A DNA stretch of 64,000 nucleotides from contig NZ_JAEFCD010000002.1 of the NCBI RefSeq assembly GCF_016405965.1, forward strand, positions 1 to 64,000, given 5' to 3'. Within the stretch, counting starts at the first letter, position 1, and the number at the start of each line of letters is the position of its first letter. Position numbers and translations under genes: made by a program. Below the pieces are notes generated by a model. That model was given only the letters and a program-made list of their open reading frames with translations. It had not been told where the DNA came from and searched no databases. This DNA comes from Alteromonas sp. IB21 (lineage in GTDB: Bacteria > Pseudomonadota > Gammaproteobacteria > Enterobacterales > Alteromonadaceae). Of the stretch, positions 25,496-35,961 are shown in pieces.

Positions 25496-27340
25496 ATGAA
25501 GCTTTCAAACGTACTTTCTCTAGTTAATCAGGTCGAAAAATCTAAGTTCATCAATGCGATAGATCGCCTATGCAGTGATGCGGTTAAACACGATAAGAAA
25601 ATAGCCGCCCAACTGAACAAGCTAGATGGACAGATTAAAGATGCATCTAGCACCGACATCACACAATTATTCAAAATTGTCCTTCCGTATTTCGAAAAGT
25701 CAGTGCGAGAGCAATTGGCCATGCTTGGTGCCCAGGCCACTTTACTCACTAACATTTTGAGCCGAGACGGCAATTGCATTGCAAGAATTAATTGGATTGA
25801 ATCTCTTTATGCAAAGGAGTGGGCAATAATTGATAAAAGAGCAAATGAACTCAAGTCAGAGATTGAATCAGTCGAAGATGGTGAGACCTTTAACGATGGA
25901 AAGCGCTTAGGGATTTATCACGCTTGCTTAAATGAAGCTTACTCAAATGATGAGAGAAGTAATCGTGAGTCAAAAATTACCGATGACGAGCGAGGTATTC
26001 TCAACGTTTTAGCGAAAAAATTAGATGTGACTGCAGACGACCAAGCAGGAATAGAGCACTTGATAGATGAAACGCCTAAAAATGGTGTTCAAGAAGCGCT
26101 GAACGAACTACGAGAGATCGGATTAGTTTTTGTTAGCCGTAAGCTCCAAACCGTATACGTTCCAGACGAAATAGTTAACTTACTTCATCGGCTTCAAGGA
26201 AAAGAGTTAGCCGACAAACATTTCCTCAGAATCTTACGCACTTTCAGTGATGCCGAGCTTTCAAATATCCTTAAGAATCATAGAAAAAAAATTCGTGGAA
26301 TTGAGCGCAAAGAGAAAGTCCAAAATATAATGAAATTAGGCGTTGCTGTTTCTCAGGTTTTACAAACAGATCTCTATGCTGATAACACTCCTCTCAATGA
26401 TAGAAAGGAGCGACTTAAAGCCTTAATTCAAGACCTAGATTTAGACTTAGAGAAATTAGGTACTACTCTTGAAGAACGTACTTCTATCATCCTAAATACA
26501 TTAAATACATGCACTGAGCATGAGTTTAACGCCCTTAGCGCCACGGGGTTCAAAGAACTATTTTCAGCATTGCAAAACCATTTTCCCTCCCTCTCCTCAG
26601 TATTAAAACAAGAGTTTGAATTAGAAGAGCAAGAAGAATTAGACGTAGAGAAATTAAGAGCACTAAGTATTACGCCTTACGATATTCTTTACATGCTTAC
26701 CAACGATGAAGTGAAAGCGGTAGTTGAAAGCATGGGTATTAAGAAACGCGGTAACCTGCGTTTGAACATATTAAATAGTTTCGCAGATGCTACAGACAAA
26801 TTGATCGATAACTATGCGGCACTTGCTAGACGTGATTTAGCAGCCTTAAAAGCTGAAAATGTAGAAATTGCCGAAGCTGATATAGGCGTTAAATTTGAGG
26901 AAGTAACAAAAGCTATATTTGAACAACTTGGCTTAATTGTCGATGAAGACCTTCGCCGCTCAATAAATACCTCAAAAGACAAGGCCGATATTCTTATTTC
27001 CATAAGTGAAACTGATGTAATTGTTGGCGAAGCTAAAACCTGTAAAAACGGTGACTTTGCGAAATACTCGACGACTTCAAGGCAAGTTAAAGCATATGTA
27101 AATCGCTGCGAGAATGCAGGTAAACGAGTAGCTCAAGTGTTAATTGTGGCGCCGACGTTTTCAGAAGATTTTGTAGAAAGTGCTGAGATGGATACTGAAG
27201 TAAATATTTCTTTGCTTGAGGCTGAAGGTTTGAAGAAAATATTGGACGCTTATGAAGCTCGTCGTAATCCCAAGTTTTCTGCGAAGTTGTTTACTAAGGG
27301 TGGGTTATTAAAGGCTGATCTTATAGCGAAGAATATTTGA
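25496..27340 (+). CDS. PD-(D/E)XK nuclease-like protein, first gene of candidate defence cassette
   Basis: A 614-residue soluble protein. The first ~480 residues are mostly helical and charged, with no domain I recognise; the C-terminal ~130 residues look like a restriction-endonuclease fold: FEEVTKAIFEQLG, D498 in KADILISI and E512-A-K514 in VIVGEAKT, i.e. D-x13-E-x-K, followed by a helix with Q (TSRQVKAYVNRC). That is the pattern of Mrr/PD-(D/E)XK nucleases. It is followed after 85 bp by the AAA ATPase on the same strand. A DNA-cleaving effector is the natural reading, but a degenerate nuclease acting as a sensor cannot be excluded. Confidence 0.7.
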   Translation: MKLSNVLSLVNQVEKSKFINAIDRLCSDAVKHDKKIAAQLNKLDGQIKDASSTDITQLFKIVLPYFEKSVREQLAMLGAQATLLTNILSRDGNCIARINWIESLYAKEWAIIDKRANELKSEIESVEDGETFNDGKRLGIYHACLNEAYSNDERSNRESKITDDERGILNVLAKKLDVTADDQAGIEHLIDETPKNGVQEALNELREIGLVFVSRKLQTVYVPDEIVNLLHRLQGKELADKHFLRILRTFSDAELSNILKNHRKKIRGIERKEKVQNIMKLGVAVSQVLQTDLYADNTPLNDRKERLKALIQDLDLDLEKLGTTLEERTSIILNTLNTCTEHEFNALSATGFKELFSALQNHFPSLSSVLKQEFELEEQEELDVEKLRALSITPYDILYMLTNDEVKAVVESMGIKKRGNLRLNILNSFADATDKLIDNYAALARRDLAALKAENVEIAEADIGVKFEEVTKAIFEQLGLIVDEDLRRSINTSKDKADILISISETDVIVGEAKTCKNGDFAKYSTTSRQVKAYVNRCENAGKRVAQVLIVAPTFSEDFVESAEMDTEVNISLLEAEGLKKILDAYEARRNPKFSAKLFTKGGLLKADLIAKNI

Positions 27341-27425
27341 ATTATGCTTCTCTCAGGCTTCTTCTCCCTACAGATTGTGCTTTATAAATAATCGAAGAAT
27401 GATTATCAATTAGAAGGAACTAAGT

Positions 27426-29600
27426 ATGATAAGCCGTATAACGCTTCAGGGAGTAGCCAGCTATTCAGCGGATACACCTCAAACAATAGAAGGCTTACTA
27501 AGAATAAACTGTTTTTATGGTTTAAACGGCTCAGGCAAATCTACCATAGCTAAATATTTGCAGACACCAACCGAACTCGATTTTGTATCATGCGCTGTGA
27601 CACCGGATATTGAAGAAGGTGTCATTGTTTACAATCAAAAATTCGTTAAAGACAACTTCTGGGATAGCACACAGCAACCTGGTGTATTTACTGTTAACGA
27701 AGAAAATGTAGAAGCAGAAAAAGCTATTGAAGTCGCTGAAGCCAAAATTGAACAGCTAAAAAAGCAGCAGCGCGATATACAAGCTCAAGCTGACAAAGTA
27801 AAAGATCAAAAGACTAAAGAACAAACTGACCTAGAAAACAAAGTCTGGACTGAAAAAGACAAGTTTGTAAAAACTTCATTGGAGTTTTGTCTTGAGCGAA
27901 AGCAGCGGAAAAACCTGTTTTTGGACGCCGTAAAAGCGGCCAATTTAGCCAGCGATGATATTACATTGGAGCAGCTATTTGAGCAGGCAAAGGAACTTGA
28001 GAAACCAGATCTTAAACAAAAGCCACTGTTGACTTTAATTAGTTTTGAGCGAGACTCAATCGAACTAGATCACGTTAACTCAGAAGCGATTGTTGGCTCA
28101 TCATCATCCTATTTGTCAACATTAGTGGAAAAGATTGGACACTCTGATTGGGTCAGAGACGGGCTTGCTCATTTCAAACAATCTGATGGTGTTTGCCCTT
28201 TTTGTCAGGAGACACCAATTGAGATTTTCGAGGCAAACTTAAAAGCACTATTTGATGAAACCTATAAGCAGAAATGCGAGCAGATTGCATCTAACAAAAA
28301 AGCCTATGAAGAAGCCATCAAATATACAGTATCGGCTCTTTCGTCTGAAGAATTTAATGATGAATATGTAACTCAAAGCGCAGTATTCGCTGCGGCCAAA
28401 TCAAAGCTCCTCGCATGTCTTAACAACAATTTAAACTTATTGAAAGATAAAGAAGCAAAACCAAGCATCGAAGTAAACTTAACTAGCTCGATGGAATTGC
28501 TAGCTAAGCTAAACAAATGCATCGAATCAATTAATGAGCAAATAGTAGACTTTAACCGTCGCATTACCAGTAAACCCCAAATCAAAGCTACCATAAGGAA
28601 TCAGTTCTGGCAGATACACAAACGAACCTACAATGCAGTAATAGAGCTAGTAGAAGAAAAGCTCATAGGCTTAGATAAAGAGCTCGAGACCCTTAGAGAT
28701 CGATATCGAGCAAAGGCTATAGAGATTACAGAGCAACAGGCGATTATTTCCGAGCAACGCCAAAAAACCACCAATATAGAAACAGCTATTCAAAATATCA
28801 GGAATACGCTAATTAGTGTTGGTGTTGACGATTTTCATATTGAGAAAGTTGATGACGCTGAAGCGAGATACAGAATTGTACGAAAAGGAGGGGCTTCACT
28901 AAATGTATACGATACACTTAGTGAAGGTGAAAAAACACTCGTCACATTTTTATATTTCCTTGAGCTATGTAAAGGCTTGCCTTCGCCAGACTCTCCTTTG
29001 GGAATTGCAGATAAAATTATTGTAATAGATGACCCGGTATCTAGTTTGTCGCACAACTTCGTGTATGAAATTGCAACACTTATCCAGCAAAAAATTGTTA
29101 AGAAGCAATACAAGCAAGTTTTTCTGTTTACACACAACCTGTTCTTCTTCCACGAGATAATGAACCAATCAGGTCTCAAGCAAGACGAGTTTACTCAGCA
29201 ATACAGCTTATACAGAATATACAAAAGTGAGTTTAGCAAAATCGTGTCTATTCAAAGGAACGATATACGAAACGAATATGACGGCTATTGGCAAATCATT
29301 AGAGATGCCAAAGCAGATAGTGTTTGTAGCCCTATTTTGCCCAACGCAATGCGCAATGTTTTGGAACACTTCTTTTCCTTTGTCCATAAAAAAGACAAGT
29401 TGTCAGAAGTTCTCGGTAACTTAGGGAGTGAACACATTAATTACAGGCCAATGCTTAGATATATTAGCAGGGAGTCGCACTCAGACATGGTGAACTTGAC
29501 CGATTTTGGTGACATTGATACGGGCAGGTTCTTGGAGATCTTCAGGCAGGTTTTTGTCCGAACTGAGTATGACGACCACTACAAAAAGATGATGAAATGA
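27426..29600 (+). CDS. RloC/PrrC-like AAA_13 ATPase with zinc-hook motif
   Basis: A 724-residue SMC/Rad50-like ATPase: Walker A GLNGSGKS (K38), long coiled coil, CPFC zinc-hook-like motif at residues 257-260, a second coiled coil, ABC signature LSEGEK (about 498), Walker B IIVIDDPVSSLSHN (about 531-545) and an H-loop THN. The C-terminus has R643-xxx-E647 and a later RESHSD (H685), which resembles the R-xxx-E...H catalytic triad of the PrrC/RloC anticodon nucleases. Members of this group sense DNA damage or phage interference and cut tRNA. The AAA_13 family shares parts of this C-terminus, so nuclease activity is inferred. Its stop overlaps the start of the next gene. Confidence 0.8.
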   Translation: MISRITLQGVASYSADTPQTIEGLLRINCFYGLNGSGKSTIAKYLQTPTELDFVSCAVTPDIEEGVIVYNQKFVKDNFWDSTQQPGVFTVNEENVEAEKAIEVAEAKIEQLKKQQRDIQAQADKVKDQKTKEQTDLENKVWTEKDKFVKTSLEFCLERKQRKNLFLDAVKAANLASDDITLEQLFEQAKELEKPDLKQKPLLTLISFERDSIELDHVNSEAIVGSSSSYLSTLVEKIGHSDWVRDGLAHFKQSDGVCPFCQETPIEIFEANLKALFDETYKQKCEQIASNKKAYEEAIKYTVSALSSEEFNDEYVTQSAVFAAAKSKLLACLNNNLNLLKDKEAKPSIEVNLTSSMELLAKLNKCIESINEQIVDFNRRITSKPQIKATIRNQFWQIHKRTYNAVIELVEEKLIGLDKELETLRDRYRAKAIEITEQQAIISEQRQKTTNIETAIQNIRNTLISVGVDDFHIEKVDDAEARYRIVRKGGASLNVYDTLSEGEKTLVTFLYFLELCKGLPSPDSPLGIADKIIVIDDPVSSLSHNFVYEIATLIQQKIVKKQYKQVFLFTHNLFFFHEIMNQSGLKQDEFTQQYSLYRIYKSEFSKIVSIQRNDIRNEYDGYWQIIRDAKADSVCSPILPNAMRNVLEHFFSFVHKKDKLSEVLGNLGSEHINYRPMLRYISRESHSDMVNLTDFGDIDTGRFLEIFRQVFVRTEYDDHYKKMMK

Positions 29601-30781
29601 TGACCTACCATATACAACGAACATTTCACCCAATAGGGCAAGGAGCGTTTTACTCTGAACGCCATGATGATTTCAACATTGTTTATGATTGTGGTGCAAG
29701 ACCATTGTCACCTTATGCAAAATCTCTTGTTCAATCTGTTTTTACAGCGTCGGATAAAATCGACGTGTTATTTATCTCTCATTTCGACTACGACCACGTT
29801 TCAGCGATATCTTTACTCATGCGAAAGGTTAAAAAAATCAAAAAAGTAGTATTACCGTTACTGCATGATGAACATAAAAACTTACTGATAAATATAAATA
29901 GAGCAATGTCTCAAAACATAATAAAGCTGCTCAAAGACCCTCAATCATTCTTCGGTGAAGATACCGATATTGTTTATGTGAAACCCGCCTCGCCGCAGGA
30001 GGAAAATGATGACAATGAAGGGGAAGAGAAAAGGCTGCTTGATCTGAAAGAAATACGACATATGCAAGATCCGCTCTCTGGCAAAATTGAAATAAAAAGT
30101 GGTTCAAAGCTGAGGTTGGGAGCAGAGTTAAGCTGGGTTTTTGTACCTTACAATTTCTGTAATAAAAAACGATCAATCCAATTAGAGAGTGAACTGGAAT
30201 CTGAAGGCTTCTGCGTTACTCAACTGAAAAACGACCCGATTTATAGCCTGAAAGCTTTTTCGACACCTGCAAGTCGAAGAGTTTTGAGAGAGATTTACAC
30301 CCGTGTTGATGGCAACGTAAATGAAAATTCCCTGTTACTGTACTCTGGACCAGATACCTCTTTTAACAAAGATGAGCTGTTGCATTGTTATGTTGAAATT
30401 GGCTGGCCAGACTTTTGGTTTCATAGAACTAATTCAGGATGTATTTACACCGGAGACGCTGATTTAAACAAAATAAGCCTCAATACCGAATACTCAGAAT
30501 ACATCGAGAGTGTTGGTGTTATACAAGTCCCTCATCATGGCTCGAGACACAATTTTGCTATTGAAGCATTTGAAGGTTTTTGGCCACATATTGTTTGTCC
30601 AGTCTCATGTGGAGAACAAAACCAATACGGACATCCTGCCAGTGAAGTGATAAACCAATTGGCTTTAAGGTTATTTACACCTTTAATAGTCACTGAGCAA
30701 CCCGAAACGGAATTCATACAACATATTTTTTTCATCAATAAAAGAGCAGAGTCTCTACAAAAAACTGTTGGGAAATTTTAA
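29597..30781 (+). CDS. ComEC-like metallo-beta-lactamase-fold hydrolase, third gene of cassette
   Basis: A 394-residue soluble MBL-fold protein. It shows the ComEC/Rec2-type metal motif SHFDYDHVSA (H62-x-D64-x-D66-H67), YTGDADLN and VPHHGSRHN (H313-H314). There are no membrane helices, so unlike ComEC it is not a channel. A ~100-residue insert with an acidic loop (EENDDNEGEE) separates the first motif from the rest. ATGA overlap with the ATPase gene indicates translational coupling and functional linkage. Related MBL proteins are nucleases or phosphodiesterases; the substrate here is unknown. Confidence 0.8.
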   Translation: MMTYHIQRTFHPIGQGAFYSERHDDFNIVYDCGARPLSPYAKSLVQSVFTASDKIDVLFISHFDYDHVSAISLLMRKVKKIKKVVLPLLHDEHKNLLININRAMSQNIIKLLKDPQSFFGEDTDIVYVKPASPQEENDDNEGEEKRLLDLKEIRHMQDPLSGKIEIKSGSKLRLGAELSWVFVPYNFCNKKRSIQLESELESEGFCVTQLKNDPIYSLKAFSTPASRRVLREIYTRVDGNVNENSLLLYSGPDTSFNKDELLHCYVEIGWPDFWFHRTNSGCIYTGDADLNKISLNTEYSEYIESVGVIQVPHHGSRHNFAIEAFEGFWPHIVCPVSCGEQNQYGHPASEVINQLALRLFTPLIVTEQPETEFIQHIFFINKRAESLQKTVGKF

Positions 30782-30992
30782 TAAAGAGCAACTACCCTAA
30801 CTGAAGAGTAGGCCACCTAGCGAAGATTCCTGTACTAACTCTAGTAAAGTCATGGGGTATTAGTTCATGAATGAAAAAAATAGAAGACACTGAATTTAAA
30901 GAATTTCGCCAAAACTTTTTTATGCCGGTGTCGTTAAATGGCATTTATGTTAATAACAATTACGGCACGTTTACCTTAAAAAATCACATAAG

Positions 30993-31017
30993 AAAGCGAG
31001 CCGATTGGCTCGCTTTT
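30993..31017. terminator. Bidirectional rho-independent terminator, gcvP and the cassette
   Basis: A 10-bp perfect stem aaagcgagcc / ggctcgcttt with a GATT loop, followed by T on the plus strand and by a TTTCTT run on the minus strand. It lies between the cassette (plus) and gcvP (minus), so it can serve both. Confidence 0.85.
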
Positions 31018-31055
31018 AAAACTTTTCTCACTTTGAGAGCAAAGCCGGTTACACC

Positions 31056-33965
31056 CTACTCCTCAACATAGCTCTCAATGCTAGGGCATGAGCAGATCAG
31101 GTTACGGTCGCCGTAAACGTCATCAATACGGTTAACCGTTGGCCAGAACTTGTTTCTGTGTACTTCTGGTGCTGGGTACGCTGCTAGCATGCGGTCGTAG
31201 CTGCGGTTCCAGTCGCTGTCACAGATGTCAGCTAGTGTGTGCGGTGCATTGTGTAGCGGGTTGTCTGTGGCATCCCACTCGCCGCTTTCTACTTTCGCAA
31301 TTTCCTGGCGAATGCTAACCATCGCGTCAATGAAACGGTCTAGTTCATACTTCGCTTCCGACTCGGTGGGCTCAATCATAAGCGTACCCGCTACTGGGAA
31401 GCTCATGGTTGGCGCGTGGAAACCGTAGTCGTTTAAGCGCTTCGCAATGTCTAGCTCGGTTACACCGCTTGCTTCTTTAAGCGGGCGAAGGTCAATAATA
31501 CATTCGTGCGCTACGCGGCCATTGTTGCCTTTGTAAAGCACTGGGAAGTGCCCTTCTAGCTTCTTCGCCACATAGTTAGCGTTAAGAATAGCTACTTCGG
31601 TTGCACGGCGAAGGCCAGCGCTGCCCATCATCTTGATGTACATGTAGCTAATAGGCAGAATAGATGCACTGCCCCATGGCGCTGCCGATACCGCACCACA
31701 GTCTTTACCTGCCGTTTCTACGTTAACAACCGTGTGGTTTGGTAGGAAAGGCGCAAGGTGCGATTTAACACCAATTGGTCCCATACCTGGGCCACCGCCA
31801 CCGTGTGGAATACAGAAGGTTTTGTGCAGGTTAAGGTGCGACACGTCTGAACCAATGAAGCCAGGTGACGTAATGCCCACCTGCGCGTTCATGTTCGCGC
31901 CGTCCATGTAAACCTGACCGCCGTATTGGTGAACAATGTCACAAATCTCGCGCACGGTTTCTTCATACACACCGTGGGTAGACGGGTATGTGATCATGGC
32001 GCACGATAGGTTATCGCCCACTTCTTCTGCTTTCTTGCGAAGGTCGTCAAGGTCTACGTTACCTTTGCTATCACAGGCTACTACTACCACTTTAAGGCTA
32101 ACCATTTGCGCAGACGCTGGGTTAGTACCGTGGGCAGAGCTTGGAATAAGGCACACATTTCTGTGACCTTCGCCGCGGCTTTCATGATAGCGCTGAATAG
32201 CCAATAGGCCTGCGTATTCACCTTGCGCACCTGAGTTAGGCTGCATTGAAAGCGCGTCGTAACCTGTTACGTTAATTAGCCACTCGCTTAGCTCAGCAAT
32301 CATTTCTTGATAGCCTGCTGCTTGGTCTAATGGCGCAAACGGGTGAAGCTGACCGAACTCTGCCCATGTTACTGGGATCATTTCTGCCGTTGCGTTTAGC
32401 TTCATTGTGCACGAACCCAATGAAATCATTGAATGGTTAAGCGCCAAGTCTTTGTTTTCAAGGCTCTTGATATAGCGAAGCATCTCTGTTTCAGAGTGAT
32501 ACTTGTTAAACACTTCGTGTGTCAGGAAGTCGCTGGTACGTACAAGATCGTCAGGGATAGACTTCACAGCTTGCGTGGTTACTTCTGCGTCTAAACCTTC
32601 TACCGTTAAGCCGTGCTCTTCACCAAGCAGTACGTCGAATAGCGCAATAATGTCTTCGCGTGTCGTGGTTTCGTCTAGCGACACACCTACCGCACTTTCA
32701 AGGTCTGCACGTAAGTTCATGCCTTTTGCGTATGCGCTTGCAAGTACGTCTTCTTTGTTGTTAACCATTACGGTTAGCGTGTCGAAGTACGTGCTGTGCT
32801 TAAGAGCTACACCTTTCTCTGCGCCTTTCTGGGTTAAACCAGTGGCAAGAATGTCGGCGAAGCGGTGAATGCGCTCAGCAATAGTTTTAAGACCTTGTGG
32901 GCCGTGGTATACCGCGTAGAAGCTTGCCATATTGGCTAAAAGCACCTGGGCTGTACAAATGTTTGAGTTCGCTTTTTCACGACGAATGTGTTGTTCACGG
33001 GTTTGTAGCGCCATGCGAAGCGCTGGGCGACCACGGCTGTCTTTACTTACACCAATAATACGGCCAGGTAGTGAACGCTTATAGCTATCGCGGGTTGCAA
33101 AGAATGCCGCGTGCGGACCACCGTAGCCCATAGGCACGCCAAAGCGCTGTGCACTACCAAGTGCAACGTCTGCACCTAGCTCGCCTGGCGACTTAAGCAT
33201 TACCAAGCTCATTAGGTCAGCAGCTACTGCCACAATCCCTTTGTTCGCTTGTACCGCTGCAATGATGTCGCTGATGTCCTTTACTTCGCCTGTAGAAGTT
33301 GGGTATTGAAGTAGCGCACCAAAAATATCGTGCTCAGCTGCTTCTTCTGCTTCACCTTTAATGATTTCAAAACCGAACATTTCTGCGCGGGTTTCTACCA
33401 CGTCAACCGTTTGCGGGTGAACGTCGTTTGCGATAAAGAACGCATTTGCTTTTTTGTTCTTAGACACACGCTTAGCAAGGCCCATGGCCTCTGCTGCAGC
33501 CGTACCTTCATCAAGTAATGACGCCGACGCTAACTCTAGGCCTGTTAGGTCGATAGTCACTTGTTGGAAGTTAAGAATGGCTTCCAAACGGCCTTGTGCA
33601 ATTTCTGGCTGGTACGGCGTGTACGCAGTATACCAACCTGGATTTTCTAGCACGTTGCGAAGAATAACGTTAGGTACGTGAGTATCGTAGTAACCCATAC
33701 CAATGAAAGAACGGTTAATTTTGTTCTTTTGCGCAACCGCTTTTAATTCACTTAATGCTTCAACTTCTGTCGCCCCTTCACCACATTTTAGTGGCTCTGG
33801 TAGCGCAATACCTGCCGGTACAGTTTGCTCAATTAAATCGTCTAGTGAGCTTGCACCAATCGCAGACAGCATTTCTTCAATTTCGCCTTTACCCGGGCCA
33901 ATGTGACGACGGATAAATGTATCTTTTTGCTCTAGTTGAGCCAATGTAGGGGAAGTATTCGACAT
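31056..33965 (-). CDS. gcvP: Glycine dehydrogenase (decarboxylating), P protein
   Basis: The PLP-dependent P protein of the glycine cleavage system decarboxylates glycine and passes the aminomethyl group to lipoyl-GcvH. About 969 residues as a single chain, as in proteobacteria. Seen: [15 protein letters not shown] at the N-terminus, the PLP-lysine motif [20 protein letters not shown] and a C-terminal EPTESE block. I use the internal ATG at 33965 ([20 protein letters not shown]), which matches E. coli GcvP, rather than the ATG eleven codons upstream. It is the last gene of the gcvT-gcvH-gcvP operon. Confidence 0.97.
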   Translation of the reverse strand: MSNTSPTLAQLEQKDTFIRRHIGPGKGEIEEMLSAIGASSLDDLIEQTVPAGIALPEPLKCGEGATEVEALSELKAVAQKNKINRSFIGMGYYDTHVPNVILRNVLENPGWYTAYTPYQPEIAQGRLEAILNFQQVTIDLTGLELASASLLDEGTAAAEAMGLAKRVSKNKKANAFFIANDVHPQTVDVVETRAEMFGFEIIKGEAEEAAEHDIFGALLQYPTSTGEVKDISDIIAAVQANKGIVAVAADLMSLVMLKSPGELGADVALGSAQRFGVPMGYGGPHAAFFATRDSYKRSLPGRIIGVSKDSRGRPALRMALQTREQHIRREKANSNICTAQVLLANMASFYAVYHGPQGLKTIAERIHRFADILATGLTQKGAEKGVALKHSTYFDTLTVMVNNKEDVLASAYAKGMNLRADLESAVGVSLDETTTREDIIALFDVLLGEEHGLTVEGLDAEVTTQAVKSIPDDLVRTSDFLTHEVFNKYHSETEMLRYIKSLENKDLALNHSMISLGSCTMKLNATAEMIPVTWAEFGQLHPFAPLDQAAGYQEMIAELSEWLINVTGYDALSMQPNSGAQGEYAGLLAIQRYHESRGEGHRNVCLIPSSAHGTNPASAQMVSLKVVVVACDSKGNVDLDDLRKKAEEVGDNLSCAMITYPSTHGVYEETVREICDIVHQYGGQVYMDGANMNAQVGITSPGFIGSDVSHLNLHKTFCIPHGGGGPGMGPIGVKSHLAPFLPNHTVVNVETAGKDCGAVSAAPWGSASILPISYMYIKMMGSAGLRRATEVAILNANYVAKKLEGHFPVLYKGNNGRVAHECIIDLRPLKEASGVTELDIAKRLNDYGFHAPTMSFPVAGTLMIEPTESEAKYELDRFIDAMVSIRQEIAKVESGEWDATDNPLHNAPHTLADICDSDWNRSYDRMLAAYPAPEVHRNKFWPTVNRIDDVYGDRNLICSCPSIESYVEE

Positions 33966-34086
33966 AACGTTGTTTAGCACTCGTAATGGTTGCCGCAAGG
34001 GCGCGTTAAATCTTTAAGTTAAAAAGGGGCTGAATTATCTTCATGCCCCTTTTCAAATTATGGTTCTTTTAAAACTGCGTAACGAA

Positions 34087-34476
34087 TTACTCTTCGTCGA
34101 TGCTGTTTTCGTAGCCTTCAGCGTCTAGTAGACCTTCTACTTCTGCCGCATCGTCAGCTTTAATTTTGAATAGCCAACCGTCGCCGTATGGGTCTGAGTT
34201 AACTAGTTCTGGAGAATCTTCTAGGTCTTCGTTAATTGCTACAATTTCACCTGAAATTGGCGCGTAAACGTCAGACGCTGCTTTTACCGATTCAGCAACA
34301 CATACGTCGTCGCCAGTGCTTACCGCATCGCCAACATCTGGCAAGTCAACGAAAACCATGTCACCAAGTAAGCCTTGTGCGTGCTCAGAAATACCTACAG
34401 TGAAAACACCGTCACCATCAGGGCGAACCCATTCGTGCGTAGCGGCATAGCGTAAATCAGTTGGGATGTTGCTCAT
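34087..34476 (-). CDS. gcvH: Glycine cleavage system H protein
   Basis: The lipoyl carrier that shuttles the aminomethyl group between GcvP, GcvT and lipoamide dehydrogenase. The 129-residue protein has [20 protein letters not shown], the lipoylation block [20 protein letters not shown] (Lys in ESVKA) and the C-terminal [11 protein letters not shown]. It lies between gcvT (39 bp) and gcvP. Confidence 0.98.
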   Translation of the reverse strand: MSNIPTDLRYAATHEWVRPDGDGVFTVGISEHAQGLLGDMVFVDLPDVGDAVSTGDDVCVAESVKAASDVYAPISGEIVAINEDLEDSPELVNSDPYGDGWLFKIKADDAAEVEGLLDAEGYENSIDEE

Positions 34477-34515
34477 AATCGTTCCTGTTAATCTTTGTAA
34501 ACTTAAGAAGTAATT

Positions 34516-35595
34516 TTATAAAACACTTTTTCCATTGCGAACAAAGGAGGGCTTAACCACTTTTACTGTAACCCACTTTTTGCGCATTTCCACTTCTACT
34601 GTTTCACCAACATCACGTGGTACTCGTGCCATAGCAATTGAGTGACCTAGTGTTGGAGAGAACGTACCTGAAGTAATAACGCCTTCGCCGCTTTCTGTTT
34701 TCACTTTAAGACCGTGACGCAGCACGCCTTTTTCAGTCATCACCAAGCCTACAAGCTTGTCGGTACCTGCTTCGCGCTGCGCCTCTAGTGCTTTACGCCC
34801 TACGAAGTCACGGTCAGCCGGTTCCCATGAAATTGTCCAGCCCATGTTAGCCGCTAATGGCGATACGGTTTCATCCATATCTTGGCCATACAGATTCATG
34901 CCTGCTTCTAGGCGAAGCGTGTCACGCGCACCTAGGCCACATGGCTTAACGCCCGCGTCTAGTAGTGCTTGCCAGAAGCTTTGTGCTTGCTCAGCTGGGA
35001 CCATAATTTCGTAGCCCGCTTCACCGGTGTAACCTGTGGTGGCAATGAACAAGTCTTCTGCTTGTACACCAAAGAATGGCTTCATGCCCGCTACCGCTTC
35101 TTTTTGCGCTGCGCTGAACAAGGTGGCTGCTTTTTCTTTTGCGTTAGGGCCTTGTACGGCAATCATGGCAAATTCAGGGCGCTCGGTGATGGTTACGTCA
35201 AAGCCTTCTGCTTTGCTCATTAACCAGTTCATGTCTTTTTCGCGCGTTGCTGAGTTAACCACTAGGCGATAGTTAGTTTCGTCGAAGTGATAAACGATAA
35301 GGTCGTCTACAACACCGCCTTCTTCGTTAAGCATGCCGCTGTATAGTGCTTTGCCTTTGTCTTTTAATTTCGCCACGTCGTTGGCTAACAGGTACTGAAG
35401 ATACGCTTTCGCTTGTGCGCCTTTTACGTCAACAATGGTCATGTGAGATACATCAAACATACCCGCGTCTTGACGCACAGCGTGATGTTCTTCAATTTGT
35501 GAACCGTAGTTAATTGGCATATCCCAGCCGAAGAAATCGACCATTTTCGCACCCGCTTCTAGGTGCTTTGCATGTAGGGCGGTGGTGTTAGACAT
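34516..35595 (-). CDS. gcvT: Aminomethyltransferase, T protein
   Basis: Transfers the one-carbon unit from aminomethyl-GcvH to tetrahydrofolate. The 359-residue protein shows [34 protein letters not shown] and [10 protein letters not shown], followed by [20 protein letters not shown] (folate-binding Asp/Arg). It is the first gene of the operon; its own promoter is visible upstream. Confidence 0.97.
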   Translation of the reverse strand: MSNTTALHAKHLEAGAKMVDFFGWDMPINYGSQIEEHHAVRQDAGMFDVSHMTIVDVKGAQAKAYLQYLLANDVAKLKDKGKALYSGMLNEEGGVVDDLIVYHFDETNYRLVVNSATREKDMNWLMSKAEGFDVTITERPEFAMIAVQGPNAKEKAATLFSAAQKEAVAGMKPFFGVQAEDLFIATTGYTGEAGYEIMVPAEQAQSFWQALLDAGVKPCGLGARDTLRLEAGMNLYGQDMDETVSPLAANMGWTISWEPADRDFVGRKALEAQREAGTDKLVGLVMTEKGVLRHGLKVKTESGEGVITSGTFSPTLGHSIAMARVPRDVGETVEVEMRKKWVTVKVVKPSFVRNGKSVL

Positions 35596-35637
35596 TCCAC
35601 TTACTCTTTTTAATTTGAAAGGTAGAAAACGAGATTG

Positions 35638-35666
35638 AGTATAGTGAGCTAATGTTTATGCAACAA
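35638..35666 (-). promoter_or_regulatory. Sigma-70 promoter of the gcv operon
   Basis: On the minus strand TTGTTG (35661-35666), a 17-bp spacer and TATACT (35638-35643) form a good promoter with transcription expected to start near 35631, about 36 bp upstream of gcvT. Confidence 0.65.
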
Positions 35667-35682
35667 ATTGGAAATTTTTATC

Positions 35683-35707
35683 AATACATTTGAAATGTAA
35701 ATGTATT
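35683..35707. promoter_or_regulatory. Palindromic activator-type site upstream of gcvT
   Basis: Perfect 9-bp arms AATACATTT / AAATGTATT around a 7-bp centre, with a nested acattt-g-aaatgt palindrome. Its centre is about 64 bp upstream of the predicted start point, the usual position for a LysR-type activator (E. coli gcv is controlled by the LysR protein GcvA). Which regulator binds here is unknown. Confidence 0.55.
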
Positions 35708-35961
35708 AATGGATAAACATGAGGAAAGCAAATATGTAAGCGCTTGCTGATGCTTTTAGATAGCTTAACGAAGATCGCAGCCACGACTATCGAACCTGAA
35801 AAAACTTAATATCAGATGGTGTTTAGAACAGGGAGTTACAATTTAATACCTAGCTTTTTTGAAACGTTGCTGAGTGTTTGCTGCGTAGTTGTTGAGGGCG
35901 TTGTAAGAAATGTTTAAATACTTACTAGTAGCCTGTTGTAAGTTGTTCGACAGCAAGTGTG
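35708..35961. other. Remaining gcvT-nagA intergenic stretch
   Basis: About 250 bp between the gcv control region and the nagA stop codon. I see no gene, no glycine riboswitch pattern and no strong terminator hairpin. Confidence 0.4.

Noticed and set aside
30871..31071. Possible 66-residue gene between the MBL gene and gcvP
   Set aside because: It runs through the terminator hairpin at 30993-31017 and into the end of gcvP, has no ribosome-binding site, and its product shows no recognisable feature.
35596..35961. Glycine riboswitch upstream of gcvT
   Set aside because: No conserved glycine-aptamer core or tandem aptamer pattern is visible; a normal promoter with a palindromic site fits better.
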